Positions 33,832 to 42,520 of a stretch of 45,000 nucleotides of DNA are shown one piece after another (positions within the stretch are counted from its first letter, which is position 1; every line of letters begins with the position of its first letter). The stretch lies in NCBI GenBank assembly GCA_963575745.1, contig CAUYUJ010001742.1, positions 12,501 to 57,500 on the forward strand, given 5' to 3'. The notes beneath the pieces were generated by a model that was given only the letters and a program-made list of their open reading frames with translations, ran no database searches and was not told the origin of the DNA. A program made the position numbers and the translations under genes. The stretch is from Prorocentrum cordatum. Taxonomy: Eukaryota; Sar; Dinophyceae; Prorocentrales; Prorocentraceae.

Positions 33832-36735
33832 CTAGTTTTTTGGACGCGGCGCGGTGTCCGATCCTTCATCGTCGGGATCGGCACGGAGAGGGACGCGGTC
33901 GGATATGTCCACGAAGCCGTCACCGCTGTCGTGGATACGGACCTTCCGCGGTGGTCGTGATGTGGAGTCCTGTCTCTTGAGGGCCGATCGGGTTCGTGAT
34001 GGTGGCGCTGAATGGGCCCTGTCGGGCGTTCCCATATGGAATCTGGGTGGAGGGATGATGGGGCTGTAGGCTTGGGTTGGGGTGATGCTGGTGATCGGTC
34101 GAGTCTTGGGCGTGGTGGGTACTTCGTGCTCGTCGTCGCTGAGATCGATGAGAATTGTGGTAAGGGGCGTGGATCGCTGTTGGTCATCGGGTGTCGATCT
34201 CGTGTCGGGGGGGGCGGACATGGCACGTACTTCGGGGAAGATGATGTGTGGGGTGGGGGGAGTGGCCTGCGCAGCTGGGATGGGGGTGTCGGTGCCTTCG
34301 AGGTCGGAGTCGTGATGAAGGTCAGGGATGGGCGTAGACTGTCCGTCGTCGTGCTGAGAGAGGTAGCCGTCGTCGGCGATGGGCGTGGGAGAGCACGAAG
34401 ATCTCGGAGAGCTCGATTGGTATGCTTGTGTATCGCCGTGGTGTGCTTCAGAGGGCTTGTCGTGGTCGGCATCGCTGAGTGGGGCGATACTGGCTGGAGG
34501 GTGTGTGGGCGTTCTGTCGTGGGTGTGGTCGGGGTTCGGGGCGGGTGGTGAGGTGGGTGGTGCGGCTGCAAAGCCGAGGTCTCGTAAGCTCCATGCGTCT
34601 GAGTTGGGCGTGGAATGAGCTGCGTTCGGTGGAGAGCTCATCTGTCGTAGCTGCTCGAGGTAGATGTCGGCGTGTGGGTGAGGCAGCTCGTAGGGGCCTG
34701 GGATGATCGCGGTGAGGGCGCCTTCGATCTCGCGGTGGATGCGCTTCTCCTCTGAGTCGGCTAACGCCTGCTGTCTGTTCTCCTCCTCGTCTCTCTCGCT
34801 GAATCTCGTGTTCAATTCTTGCAACAGTTCAAGATCAAGAGGGTCATGAAGAAGCTCGGCTTGTCGAAACTCACGTTGCATTTCCTCCCTTTCCTTTATT
34901 CGCATCTCCTCGGTCGTCGCCAAGTGGTTGATGTACCTGTCGTGGAGCTGCTGCTCGGTGAGGTGTAGGTTGGCACGTTCGCCTTGGAGTCGGGCTCGCT
35001 CGTGCTGGTGCTCGGTGCGAATCGTGGCTGCTTCGTGTTGTTGCGCCCGCAGTTCACCGTACTCCTCGAGGATCTTCTCTTTGGCTTGCATGAGTGCCGA
35101 TGATTCCGCATGAGCCCTGCAGTTGATTTCATGAAGCTGTCGTTGCTGAGCCAGTCGTAGTGCGTCTTCTTGTTGCTGCCCTCTCATCTCGTGCTGAAGT
35201 AGGAGGTTGTGAGCGCACTGAGCTTCCTCCTGTTGAAGGCGGTGCTCGGATTCACGAATTAGATGCTGGAGCCAATATGGCTTAGCCTCCCTTAGTTCGT
35301 GTTGCTGTACTGCTTCCCGCCGTGCAAGGTGACCGCGTGCGGCGTCGTGAAGTAGTTGGTGCTGTTCGAGCTCGGTCTTCATGCGATGTGCCTGTTCAGC
35401 TTCATCTTCCTGACATCGTTGTTCGGACTGTCGTAGGAACCGTTGTGCTTGCTGATGTTCTAGGTGGCGGTTGCGCACGTTGATCTCGTCTATCTCCTCC
35501 TGGAAGCGGCGCTGGAGTCGTTGCTCGTGGTGCTGTAGTTCGAGATGAAGCTCGTTGAAGGCCTTCTGAGACGTGTGTGCTTCCATGCGCGCAAACTCCT
35601 CCTGCAACTGTTCGCGGTGCTCGGATTGTCGGAGATCAGCTTGTTGGTGGAGGTGAGCTAGGTGGTGCTGATGGAGTCCCGTGTGTTGTCGCTGCTGGTC
35701 CACCTTTTTGGAGAGGTCCGTGATCATCGCGAGCAGCTCTTTGTGACCTTTTTGGTGTGGGTCGTCCTGCTGTCGAAGTGGTGCTGCTGCTGGTGCTGCG
35801 TACTGCTGGGGTCGATGATCTTCGCGCTGTCGTGGGTGAGGTGTCTGTGTCCGAGTCCTGCGCCTGTTGTGGTGGTCCTTCTCGCTCTCGTCGTTGTCGC
35901 TGTAGAAGTCGTCGTACTCGAGGTCGGGTGTGGCGTCGTCCCTCTTAGACTTCGACTCCTGTAGTAGAGCCCGTAGTATCCTCAAGCTGCCCTCCGTGTT
36001 GTCGAGCTCGGTCTGCATCTTCCTGATGTCGTCCTTGAGCGCATTCTTTCGCCTGACCGTGGTGTCGATGCATCGGCGGTAGTAGTGCACCCGCTCGTCG
36101 GGAGACAACGTGAGGAGGAGCATTGCCTTGTTGACAGACAGCTCTGCGACGATCTTGGCATCGTCGACGCCGACGGCGCGTGCGCCCTGAGCTTGGTCTG
36201 CCAACCGAGCGATGCGTCCGCGCTTGGTTGTCACCCAAAGGCGGCGCATGTCCTCCTCCAGCGGGGGCGTGGAGAAGCTCTCGTGGGACTGCATGCGCAC
36301 GTCGTCGGCAGGGAGGACCTGGTCGAGGATCTCGCGCTGCTTCTTGGAGAACTGGAAGCCGTCGAAGAAGTTGTGCGCGCCGTAGTGCTTCCTGCTCTGC
36401 GTCCGTGTCGTTGTGCGATGTGTGGAGCGAGCCCGTGAACCTTTCTTGTGGGTGTCTTCGCCGTGGTGGGTGAAGTGGTGAGCATGCTCGTCCTTGGCGT
36501 CTTGCTGCTGGCAGTGGCTGTTGTGACGGGTGCTTGCGTTGCCGTCGTACTGGTCGTGGCCGTCGCGGTCCTGCTGCCAGCTCTGGTCGTCGTTCTTCCC
36601 GTACGTCCTGCGTCTTCGCGTCTGAGATCCCGACCTCCACGGCCATGGCTGAGCTCCGACGGGATGACCACGAGAAGTGTGGCTGCTCCCAGTCGCCTGC
36701 TCCCAGGCGCGCTGGTGCTTCCAGTCCTGCGTCAT
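33832..36735 (-). CDS. LINE-1 ORF1: long coiled-coil (gag-like) protein
   Basis: 967 aa from a true ATG at 36735. N-terminal 120 residues: His/Gln/Arg/Lys-rich, probably nucleic-acid binding. Residues about 125-260: folded-looking region (HNFFDGFQFSKKQREILDQV, then LSPDERVHYYRRCIDTTV). Residues about 330-690: a very long Gln/Glu/His/Arg-rich coiled coil with repeats such as LRQSEHREQLQEEF and RFLRQSEQRCQEDEAEQAH. The last 200 residues are Pro/Ser/Thr/Asp-rich and disordered. No zinc knuckle or RRM seen. By position and character it corresponds to LINE ORF1 proteins, which coat the element RNA, but sequence homology to a named ORF1 family is not evident. ORF1 and the ORF2 ATG are 935 nt apart. 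Confidence 0.8.
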   Translation of the reverse strand: MTQDWKHQRAWEQATGSSHTSRGHPVGAQPWPWRSGSQTRRRRTYGKNDDQSWQQDRDGHDQYDGNASTRHNSHCQQQDAKDEHAHHFTHHGEDTHKKGSRARSTHRTTTRTQSRKHYGAHNFFDGFQFSKKQREILDQVLPADDVRMQSHESFSTPPLEEDMRRLWVTTKRGRIARLADQAQGARAVGVDDAKIVAELSVNKAMLLLTLSPDERVHYYRRCIDTTVRRKNALKDDIRKMQTELDNTEGSLRILRALLQESKSKRDDATPDLEYDDFYSDNDESEKDHHNRRRTRTQTPHPRQREDHRPQQYAAPAAAPLRQQDDPHQKGHKELLAMITDLSKKVDQQRQHTGLHQHHLAHLHQQADLRQSEHREQLQEEFARMEAHTSQKAFNELHLELQHHEQRLQRRFQEEIDEINVRNRHLEHQQAQRFLRQSEQRCQEDEAEQAHRMKTELEQHQLLHDAARGHLARREAVQQHELREAKPYWLQHLIRESEHRLQQEEAQCAHNLLLQHEMRGQQQEDALRLAQQRQLHEINCRAHAESSALMQAKEKILEEYGELRAQQHEAATIRTEHQHERARLQGERANLHLTEQQLHDRYINHLATTEEMRIKEREEMQREFRQAELLHDPLDLELLQELNTRFSERDEEENRQQALADSEEKRIHREIEGALTAIIPGPYELPHPHADIYLEQLRQMSSPPNAAHSTPNSDAWSLRDLGFAAAPPTSPPAPNPDHTHDRTPTHPPASIAPLSDADHDKPSEAHHGDTQAYQSSSPRSSCSPTPIADDGYLSQHDDGQSTPIPDLHHDSDLEGTDTPIPAAQATPPTPHIIFPEVRAMSAPPDTRSTPDDQQRSTPLTTILIDLSDDEHEVPTTPKTRPITSITPTQAYSPIIPPPRFHMGTPDRAHSAPPSRTRSALKRQDSTSRPPRKVRIHDSGDGFVDISDRVPLRADPDDEGSDTAPRPKN

Positions 36736-36845
36736 CTTGTCGACGGGCTGGGCGCTGTGGTGTTCCGCGAGGGTCCTCGCGGCAGAGAGGACTCGGAGCA
36801 GCGTGCGCGCCTGAGCGCGTTGCTGCCGCTGGCGCCGATGCCAGG

Positions 36846-36984
36846 ATGGTTCGCCTTCACGAGGCGTCCTGGCGGGGCGCCTGCCGCGGCCGCGGCGCCG
36901 AGCGATGGCCCGCGGCGCGCGAGCCCGAGCACGAGGGGGCGACCGACGAGGGCGACGACGGCCCAGCCCCCCTCAGCCCGTGGC
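36846..36984 (+). CDS. Weak exon candidate upstream of gene B
   Basis: After an acceptor-like GCCGATGCCAG at 36844 a GC3-rich frame begins MVRLHEASWRGACRGRG and ends in acidic sequence (EPEHEGATDEGDDGPAP) just before a CTC tract. It could be an N-terminal exon of gene B, or GC-rich noncoding sequence beyond the LINE-1 5' end. Confidence 0.25.
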
Positions 36985-36986
36985 TT

Positions 36987-37110
36987 CCTCCTCCTCCTCC
37001 TCCTCCTCCTCCTCCTCCTCCTCCTCCTCCTCCTCCTCCTCCTCCTCCTCCTCCTCCTCCTCCTCCTCCTCCTCCCCCTCCTCCTTCCCTCCTCCTCCTC
37101 CTCGTCCTCT
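36987..37110 (+). repeat. CTC microsatellite
   Basis: About 95 bp of pure CTC followed by imperfect units. The frames through it are artefacts. Confidence 0.9.
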
Positions 37111-37162
37111 TCCTCCCCCGTTGGCTCCCCCGTCGGCTCCCCTCAGTCAGGCAGGCCGCTGA

Positions 37163-37278
37163 TGAGGATGAGAACAAATCGTTTTGGAGCGTTCCAGAAC
37201 GCTTCGGATCGGCCGCGGCGATCGATACATCTTGCAAACCCGCCAGATATTAGAGAATATTTGTTTGATCTCATCTAA
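37163..37278 (-). repeat. Rep-H copy 2
   Basis: The reverse complement shares GGCGGGTTTG, AGATGTAT, GCCGCGGCCG and the GCGTTCTGGAACGCTCC palindrome with the element at 22294-22464. The ends GATGAGAACAAATC and TTTGATCTCATC are inverted. Confidence 0.65.
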
Positions 37279-37427
37279 AGTTGGCCTCCTCCATCGTCAT
37301 GATCAGAGGCATCGACAGGGGGGACTGGCCCAGGGAGGGAAGCCTCGACCCTCGCTTCGCCCAGTTCTCGCCGATCGGGGCTTGGGCGCCCCAAGCTTGT
37401 CCAGGACCGTACGGTCCTGCTATGGAG

Positions 37428-37579
37428 ATAAGTCGGGCATGTCCCTCTACAGGAGGAAGAGTCAAACATGGTCAGAAAATAGTCAGGGGGCGATTGTTGT
37501 TAGTATGTTTGAATATGTTTCGGCTAGCTTCATTGTTCCCCAAAAAAAATCCGCCTGTAGGAGGACATGCCCGACCTAA
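37428..37579 (+). mobile_element. Rep-A copy 7, 7/8-bp TSD
   Basis: 152 bp; left end ATAAGTCGGGCATGTCCC, right end GGACATGCCCGACCTAA. TSD CTATGGAG (37420-37427) against CTATAGAG (37580-37587). Confidence 0.82.
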
Positions 37580-37659
37580 CTATAGAGGCCGTATCGACGG
37601 TCTACCCGCAACGCATCGCCAGTTCCAAGCCAATGCACCCGCCAACGCCCCCCCTTCAG

Positions 37660-37862
37660 GGTCTCCATTTCGATCCGATCGATCCGATTCGATGTCGGCT
37701 CCGTCCTGCTCGATCTGACTCGATTCCGATAGGTACGGCCCGATGTTCGCATGACGTTGTTGTGCGCCCTGGCGCAGCTGATCCGATCCGATTTCAACTC
37801 CGTGCCGATGCAGCCCGATGCGATGCACGTCTGGATCCGATCCGATCCTCCGATTCGATGCT
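37660..37862 (+). repeat. GATCCGAT motif cluster
   Basis: Recurring GATCCGAT, GATTCGATG and CCGATGC words over 200 bp. No gene. Confidence 0.5.
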
Positions 37863-37910
37863 GACCGCTCTTGCCTTAGGCGCCTCCTCTTGTTCGTTCC
37901 TCCTTCTGAG

Positions 37911-38003
37911 GACGTCTCGCACCAGTATCTGGTGAACCTGCAGCCCTCCCCGGGCTCCGCGTTCTCGAAGGCCGTGTACGACAAGAGGGCCGAGTGCGCC
38001 TCG
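37911..38003 (+). CDS. Gene B exon: N-terminal strand of a 2H phosphoesterase-like domain
   Basis: 93 nt, 31 codons, phase 0 at both ends. The acceptor is CTTGTTCGTTCCTCCTTCTGAG; the donor is GTAATT at 38004. Reads DVSHQYLVNLQPSPGSAFSK and ends KRAECAS. In 2H phosphoesterases (LigT, cyclic phosphodiesterases, the UBASH3/TULA N-terminal domain) a strand of the form YLVxLxP, then a helix, precedes the first HxS/T motif by about 40 residues, which is exactly the spacing to HVSV in the exon at 41603. Joining 38003 to 41603 is in frame. Confidence 0.65.
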
Positions 38004-38082
38004 GTAATTAGAGAAGAAACGCTTGCACCAGTTCGCCATGGGGGAAACGGGTCCTGAGGGAAGCGGGTCCTGAAGCGTTTCT

Positions 38083-38301
38083 CGGCGGCGAGCGAGGGGG
38101 GGAAGTGGGAAGGAGAGGGCCTCCTCACAACTCAGAAGACGGCGGGGCTTCTCAGAGGCCCTCCGGCCTTCTGGGCCTTCTGCGAGATGTTCTGTGACCT
38201 CGGGGAAGGCGTAGAACACTTCTCAGAAGGCCCAGGGACTTCCGTCCGAGCCTTCCGAGAAGGCCCGCCCCTTCTCCCTTCCCCCCCTGGGCTCGCCGCC
38301 G
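38083..38301 (+). mobile_element. Rep-E copy 3
   Basis: Left end CGGCGGCGAGCGAGGGGGGG, right end CCCCCCCTGGGCTCGCCGCCG, with CTTCTCAGAAGGC palindromes inside. Flanked by a diverged direct repeat of about 22 bp (CATGGGGGAAACGGGTCCTG at 38038; CATGGGGGGAGACGGGTCCC at 38304). Confidence 0.65.
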
Positions 38302-38550
38302 ACATGGGGGGAGACGGGTCCCGAGGTGTTCTGCCGTTGTCGGGCTCTCGGGTCCTTCCTCGGGCCTGTGATTGTGAGCAAACGGTTCAGAACGAAGGCC
38401 TCGTGCTGTGGGAAGGCTCCAGGGTCCAGGGCCCGTTTTCCTCGGGACCCGCTTCCCCCATGCTACTAAGCTTGCAGCTTCGGAGATCCGTGTGGACCTC
38501 GTGAGATCCATCACCACTGCGGTCACGCAAAAGCCCCTGGGGGATCGCCT

Positions 38551-38618
38551 CTTAGTCATCCTCCTCCTCCCCGTCCTCTCCCCGTCCTCCTCCCCACTCC
38601 TCCCTCCCCCTCCTCTGG
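38551..38618 (+). repeat. CTC-rich tract
   Basis: Imperfect CTCCTC/CCCGTCCTC units. Positions 38302-38550 and 38619-38830 are intron sequence without recognised features. Confidence 0.6.
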
Positions 38619-38830
38619 AGGTGTGGAGCGTTTCGCGAAGAGCGTTTCGCTGGAGGGCCCAAACAGGGCCACGGAGGAGCCCCACGGGGGGGGACGGGGA
38701 GCCACAGACCGCCCGGGCCAGCAGCCACTCCGCTCCGCGTGCGACGCCCCCGCCGCGAGGAGGAGTCGCGACCTCGCCGAAGTGCTGGCTTGCTAAGGGC
38801 GGCCACGATCACCCACACGCCATACATCAA

Positions 38831-39014
38831 GGGCGTAAAAAGCGCCCCTACCCTGGTGTATGAGGCGCTGTGCGCTGAACCTCCCGTGGGCTGACAGGGC
38901 AAACCCTGCGTGTCGTTCGTGCCGCGCGGCGTGCCGGCGGCTCTCTGGCCTGTGGGAGTTCCCAAGAGGTTTTCTGACCACGCACTTGTAACCCAGGGTA
39001 CGGGCATTTTTACC
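38831..39014 (+). mobile_element. Rep-G copy 2
   Basis: 184 bp; left end GGGCGTAAAAAGCGCCCCTA, right end GGGTACGGGCATTTTTACC, same orientation as 21572-21748. Shares GAGGCGCTGTGCGCTGAA and GTGGGCTGACAGGG. No clear TSD. Confidence 0.7.
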
Positions 39015-39112
39015 TAACAGCGAAGACTGATAGGTTTCTAGTGGGGTCAAAAGAGAGCATCTTGACTCCCCAGGGGGGTCTGGGCAGGATCCGGGGGATG
39101 CCGGGGAAAAGC

Positions 39113-39545
39113 GGGGACTCCCCATTTTGATTGCCAGGAGCCACATTTTGATTGCCCGGAGCCAACAGAACACCATTCCCAGGCCACATTTTGAATGCCC
39201 GGAGCCAACTGTAGGCCACTTCGTGTTCTTCGTGTTCCCAGAACACCATTCCCAGGCCACATTTTGAATGCCCGGAGCCAGCTGTAGGCCACTTCGTGTT
39301 CTTCGTGTTCCCAGAACACCATTCCCAGGCCACATTTTGAATGCCCGGAGCCAACTTCGTGTTCCCAGAGCACCATTCCCAGGCCACATTTTGAATGCCC
39401 GGAGCCAGCTGTAGTCCACTTCGTGTTCTTCGTTTTCCCAGAACACAATTCCTGTACCATGTTTTGATTGCCCGGAGCCAACTGTGGGCCATTTCGTGAT
39501 CTTCGTGTTCCCAGAACGCCAGTCCTGTGCCATATTTTGAATGCC
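39113..39545 (+). repeat. Minisatellite, 73-bp unit
   Basis: Unit starts (AGAACACCATTCCC or variant) at 39167, 39240, 39313, 39367, 39440 and 39513. The period is 73 bp except for one 54-bp unit with an internal deletion. Each contains CACATTTTGAATGCCCGGAG and CACTTCGTGTTCTTCGTG. Confidence 0.9.
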
Positions 39546-40568
39546 CGAGCTGAGGCAGGCTGAGGCCGAGGCAGGCTGAGGCCGAGGCAGGCTGAGGCTG
39601 AGGCTGAGGCACGCCGAGGCAGGCTGAGGCTGAGAGGCTGAGGCAGGCTGAGGCTGAGGCAGGCTGAGGCTGAGGCTGAGGCTGACGCTGAGGCTGAGGC
39701 AGGCTGAGGCTGAGGCTGAGGCTGAGGCAGGCTGAGGCCTGAGGCTGAGGCTGAGGCTGAGGCTGAGGCTGAGGCTGAGGCAGGCTGAGGAGGCAGGCTG
39801 AGGCTGAGGCTGAGGCTGAGGCTGAGGCTGAGGCAGGCTGAGGCTGAGGCCGAGGCTGAAGGCAGCTGAGGCTGAGGCTGAAGCAGGCTGAGGCTGAGGC
39901 TGAGGCAGGAGGCTGAGGCTGAGGCAGGCTGAGGCTGAGGCTGATGGGCTGAGGCTGAGGCAGGCTGAGGCTGAGGCCGAGGCTGAAGGCTGAGGCTGAG
40001 GCTGAAGCAGGCTGAGGCTGAGGCTGAGGCAGGCTGAGGCTGAGGCAGGCTGAGGCTGAGGCTGAGGCTGAGGCTGAGGCAGGCTGAGGCTGAGGCTGAG
40101 GCTGAAGGCTGAGGCTGAGGCAGGCTGAGGCTGAGGCTGAGGCTGAGGCTGAGGCTGAGGCTGAGGCTGAGGCTGAGGCAGGCTGAGGCTGAGGCTGAGG
40201 CTGAGGCTGAGGCTGAGGCAGGCTGAGGCTGAGGCCGAGGCAGGCTCAGGCCGAGACAGGCTGAGGCTGAGGCTGAGGATGAGGATGAGGCCGAGGCAGG
40301 CCGAAGCTGAGACAAGGTGAGGCTGAATGGGGGGGGGAAGGGGGGGGAGGAGGGGAGGCTGAGGCAGGCTGAGGCCGTGGCAGACTGAGGCCGAGGCAGG
40401 CTGAGGCTGAGGCTGAGGCTGAGGCTGAGGCTGAGGCTGAGGCTGAGGCTGAGGCTGAGCAGGCTGAGGCCGAGGCAGGCTGAGGCTGAGGCTGAGGCGA
40501 GGCAGGCAGGCTGAGGCTGAGGCTGAGGCAAGCTGAGGCTGAGGCTGAAACTGAGGCAGGCTGAGGCA
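39546..40568 (+). repeat. GGCTGA hexanucleotide satellite
   Basis: About 1 kb of GAGGCT/GGCTGA units with frequent GAGGCAGGCTGAG variants and a G-run break at 40326-40360. The minus-strand Gln/Pro and Ser/Ala/Leu-rich frames that run through it and the 73-bp minisatellite are artefacts. Confidence 0.93.
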
Positions 40569-40830
40569 TCCGTAGGAATCCATAGGAATCCTCAGGAATC
40601 CCTAGGAATCCTTAGGAATCCGTAGGCATCCTTAGGAATCCGTAGGCATAGTTAAGCATCCTCAGGAATCCTTAGGATTCTTCAGGAATCCTTTGGAATC
40701 CTCAGGAATCCCTAGGAATCAGGATTCCTAAGGATTCCGAAGATTTCCCCAGGATTCATATGGATTCCGAAGGATGCCTAAGGATGCCTTAGGAATCCCT
40801 AGGAATCCTTAGGATTCCATTGGATCCCAA
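40569..40830 (+). repeat. AGGAATCC minisatellite
   Basis: Units of about 10 bp, AGGAATCC(N)T, partly inverted (AGGATTCC) from about 40715. Ends in short GCGACT repeats near 40850-40885. Confidence 0.85.
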
Positions 40831-40885
40831 GGCCGTTGCTACTGCGACTGTCATTGCGAATGCGACTGCGACTGCGAGAACAGCA

Positions 40886-41082
40886 GAATTCTACAACTGG
40901 ATTCTCACCTGAATCTTAAGGGGAATGCGTCCAGATATGCTTATACACATCGCTGTTAGGTTGCTTTGCCCATATACACTGAAGGTTCAGCCGAGCGAGC
41001 GAGGCGGTGCCTGCGATCGCCCCCGAGAAGGTGCACCATGGGCCGTGCCCTCGCCCCTGTCCCGGCTGCATCTCTGTCGCAG
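40886..41082 (+). other. Intron end with acceptor-like pyrimidine tract
   Basis: No gene. The last 35 bp (CTCGCCCCTGTCCCGGCTGC, ATCTCTGTCGCAG) form a plausible 3' splice site for the next entry. Confidence 0.35.
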
Positions 41083-41154
41083 GAGCGCCTGTGGATCTTT
41101 GGGAATGCATGTGTTCACCGGCCGAACTCCTACTACTTCTCGTCCCGCCTCTTC
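41083..41154 (+). CDS. Exon candidate cut by rep-J copy 2
   Basis: 24 codons in phase 0 after a good acceptor, reading ERLWIFGNACVHRPNSYYFS and ending SRLF exactly where rep-J begins. The last 27 nt are repeated with one codon fewer (24 nt) immediately after rep-J at 41349-41372. It would fall between gene B exons 37911 and 41603, yet the 2H domain needs no extra residues there, so it may be an optional exon, an exon of another gene, or chance. Confidence 0.35.
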
Positions 41155-41348
41155 TCGGGGGCGGCAAAGAGGGGGGTGATGACTAGGGGGGGGGGGATTT
41201 CATGGCGCGGGCCATGACTTTTGCCCAGATGTAATGGCGCCTCTTCTTATTTCGTTACGTCCCTGGTCCCCCCGCTGGGCCGCGCACATGCTGCCGGTCA
41301 TGATGTGCACACACCCCTCTTGGACACCCCCCTCTTCGCCGCTCCCGA
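41155..41348 (+). mobile_element. Rep-J copy 2, flanked by a 24-27 bp duplication
   Basis: Begins TCGGGGGCGGCAAAGAGGGG and ends with the near-inverse CCCCTCTTCGCCGCTCCCGA, TIR about 24 bp. Flanks: TCCTACTACTTCTCGTC...CTCTTC on the left, the same minus one TAC on the right. The element matches 6688-6869 internally. Confidence 0.75.
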
Positions 41349-41372
41349 TCCTACTTCTCGTCCCGCCTCTTC

Positions 41373-41602
41373 ACATTTGCTGATATTAGTCAAGGGTGGA
41401 AAAACCATCCATCCCCCCGACCCCGACAGTTTGCGCTTACTAAACAGCACTGGGCGTCTACTAAACAGCCGTGCCCTGTTCGATTGCTTCCATGGGTGCG
41501 TTTACTAAGCGGCTTCTCTTGTCGGGGTGCTTCTTATGAGGGTGGATTTTCGGCTCTCTAATTAGGGTACTCGGCTGGGGCAATTTCCTGTGATTCTTCC
41601 AG
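41373..41602 (+). other. Intron of gene B, no feature except the 3' splice site
   Basis: Ends in TTTCCTGTGATTCTTCCAG at 41602, one of the best acceptors in the window. Confidence 0.5.
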
Positions 41603-41794
41603 GTGATGGGCGTAGACCCCACGCACATGTACCCCCTGCACGTCTCCGTGACCGGCTTCTTCGAGGCCACGCAATCGCAGCTGGGGCCGCTGCGGCGGAT
41701 GCTCCACGAGCTGCTGCAGTCGGAGCTGCAGGGGACCTCCGAGCGCATCCGCGTCGGCGAGGTCATCTGCACTTCGACGGGCTACGTGCTCTTC
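41603..41794 (+). CDS. Gene B exon: 2H phosphoesterase-like domain, first catalytic motif
   Basis: 64 codons in phase 0 after the strong acceptor ending at 41602. Begins VMGVDPTHMYPLHVSVTGFF: HVSV fits the first HxS/T motif of 2H phosphoesterases, which act on 2',3'-cyclic phosphates or related bonds in RNA and nucleotides. A helix (GPLRRMLHELLQSELQ) and a strand (RIRVGEVICTSTGYVLF) follow, as in that fold. At 41795 the frame is broken by rep-D copy 2. Reading through the element gives a stop at 41942-41944. Exact removal of the element plus one TSD restores VLF-DMKAEAI. A GT-AG intron from 41786 to 42003 would also keep frame but lose VLFDMK, the core of a strand. Substrate unknown. Confidence 0.72.
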
Positions 41795-41989
41795 TCGGGC
41801 CGGACAACAGGGGGGGATAGGGAAAGGGGGGGTTACGAAATTTGCGGCATGCAGCTGGTTTCGGCCCCACCGAGGGGCCCGTTCCTCGACACATGGCCGC
41901 CTCTGGCGCTGGGAGGCGCCGGGAAAATCAGCTGCGCGAGCTGATTCTCAACCCCCCCCGTTACGATCCCCCCTTTTCGCCCGACCCGA
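41795..41989 (+). mobile_element. Rep-D copy 2, inserted in a coding exon, exact 5-bp TSD
   Basis: 195 bp, starting TCGGGCCGGACAACAGGGGG and ending CCCCCTTTTCGCCCGACCCGA (last 20 shown: CCCCTTTTCGCCCGACCCGA). Exact TSD TCTTC (41790-41794 and 41990-41994). Shares with 12576-12772 the GATAGGGAAAGGGGGGG block, TGCGGCATGCAGCTGGTT and the AATCAGCT/AGCTGATT hairpin. Insertion plus TSD adds 200 nt, which breaks the frame of gene B. Confidence 0.9.
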
Positions 41990-41994
41990 TCTTC

Positions 41995-42077
41995 GACATG
42001 AAGGCCGAGGCGATCACCAGGGTGGCGAAGCTGCTCGGCGAGCGCTCCCCCGCGGAGCTCGGCCTGCACATCCCCGG
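41995..42077 (+). CDS. Gene B exon continued after rep-D
   Basis: Continues the previous exon in frame once rep-D is removed: DMKAEAITRVAKLLGERSPA, then ELGLHIPG, up to a GT donor at 42078 (phase 2). If the alternative acceptor is used, it starts at 42004. The helix between the two catalytic motifs of the 2H fold fits here. Sequence beyond the donor (42078-42131) is GC-rich intron. Confidence 0.62.
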
Positions 42078-42131
42078 GTGCCGCCCAGGGGCGGGGCGCC
42101 CGCGGCCCCGGACGGTGTGCACAGGGACGTG

Positions 42132-42349
42132 TGCATCGCTCGGACGTGTGCAGTTTTCCTTTGGCGAGGACCTCCTCCACCTCCTCCTCCTCCTCCTCCT
42201 CCTCTTCCCCCTCCTCCTCCTCCTCCTCCTCCTCCTCCTCCTTCTCCTCCTCCTCCTCCTCCTCCTCCTCTTCATCCTTGATCAGTCGGCGAAAAAACCA
42301 CGCACGAAAACGAAAAAACAACACAGGGAATGGGCGTCTGAGCGGTGCC
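42132..42349 (+). mobile_element. Rep-B copy with internal CTC tract
   Basis: Left end GCATCGCTCGGACGTGTGCA, right end GGGCGTCTGAGCGGTGCC, with ACCACGCACGAAAACG near the 3' side as in other copies. A CTC microsatellite (42168-42272) occupies the middle, which holds about 30 bp of other sequence in the copy at 44833. Confidence 0.65.
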
Positions 42350-42394
42350 GAGAGGACTGTCCCGGCAAGCTCCCCAGGCTCGAAGAATAGCAAG

Positions 42395-42520
42395 CAGCAC
42401 GAAGATCGACGTGCTTGGGACCGCGCCGCCTCCTTGGCGCGCGCTTCGCGCGCCAGGGAGGAGGTACAGCGCCGATCCCAGGAGAGATCCTCGCGGACCT
42501 TCGAAAGTTTGTGTTCACGT
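42395..42520. mobile_element. Rep-F copy 5, fold-back
   Basis: GATCGACGTGCTTGGGACCG on the left and CAGCGCCGATCCCAGGAGAG on the right flank a GGCGCGCGCTTCGCGCGCC palindrome. Right tail GACCTTCGAAAGTTTGTGTT. Confidence 0.6.

Larger units (their letters stand above)
26165..36780 (-). mobile_element. LINE-1: large non-LTR retrotransposon with two long intact frames
   Basis: Minus-strand element. ORF1 (36735-33832) is followed by ORF2 (ATG at 32896 to a stop at 26360). Both frames are free of stops over 2.9 and 6.5 kb, in sharp contrast to LINE-2, so the copy is recent or under selection. There are no LTRs. The ends are approximate: the 3' side probably includes the hairpin at 26165-26246 and the 5' side lies between 36735 and the CTC tract at 36987. 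I could not find a TSD. Composition is more balanced than in the host introns. It lies antisense to the host exons on both sides. Confidence 0.8.

Noticed and set aside
39113-39545. 73-bp periodicity considered as CRISPR-like
   Set aside because: Plain tandem minisatellite: the whole unit repeats, without variable spacers.
38793-40583. A 596-residue minus-strand frame and an overlapping 494-residue one
   Set aside because: They read through the GGCTGA satellite and the 73-bp minisatellite; internal peptide repeats mirror the DNA repeats only.
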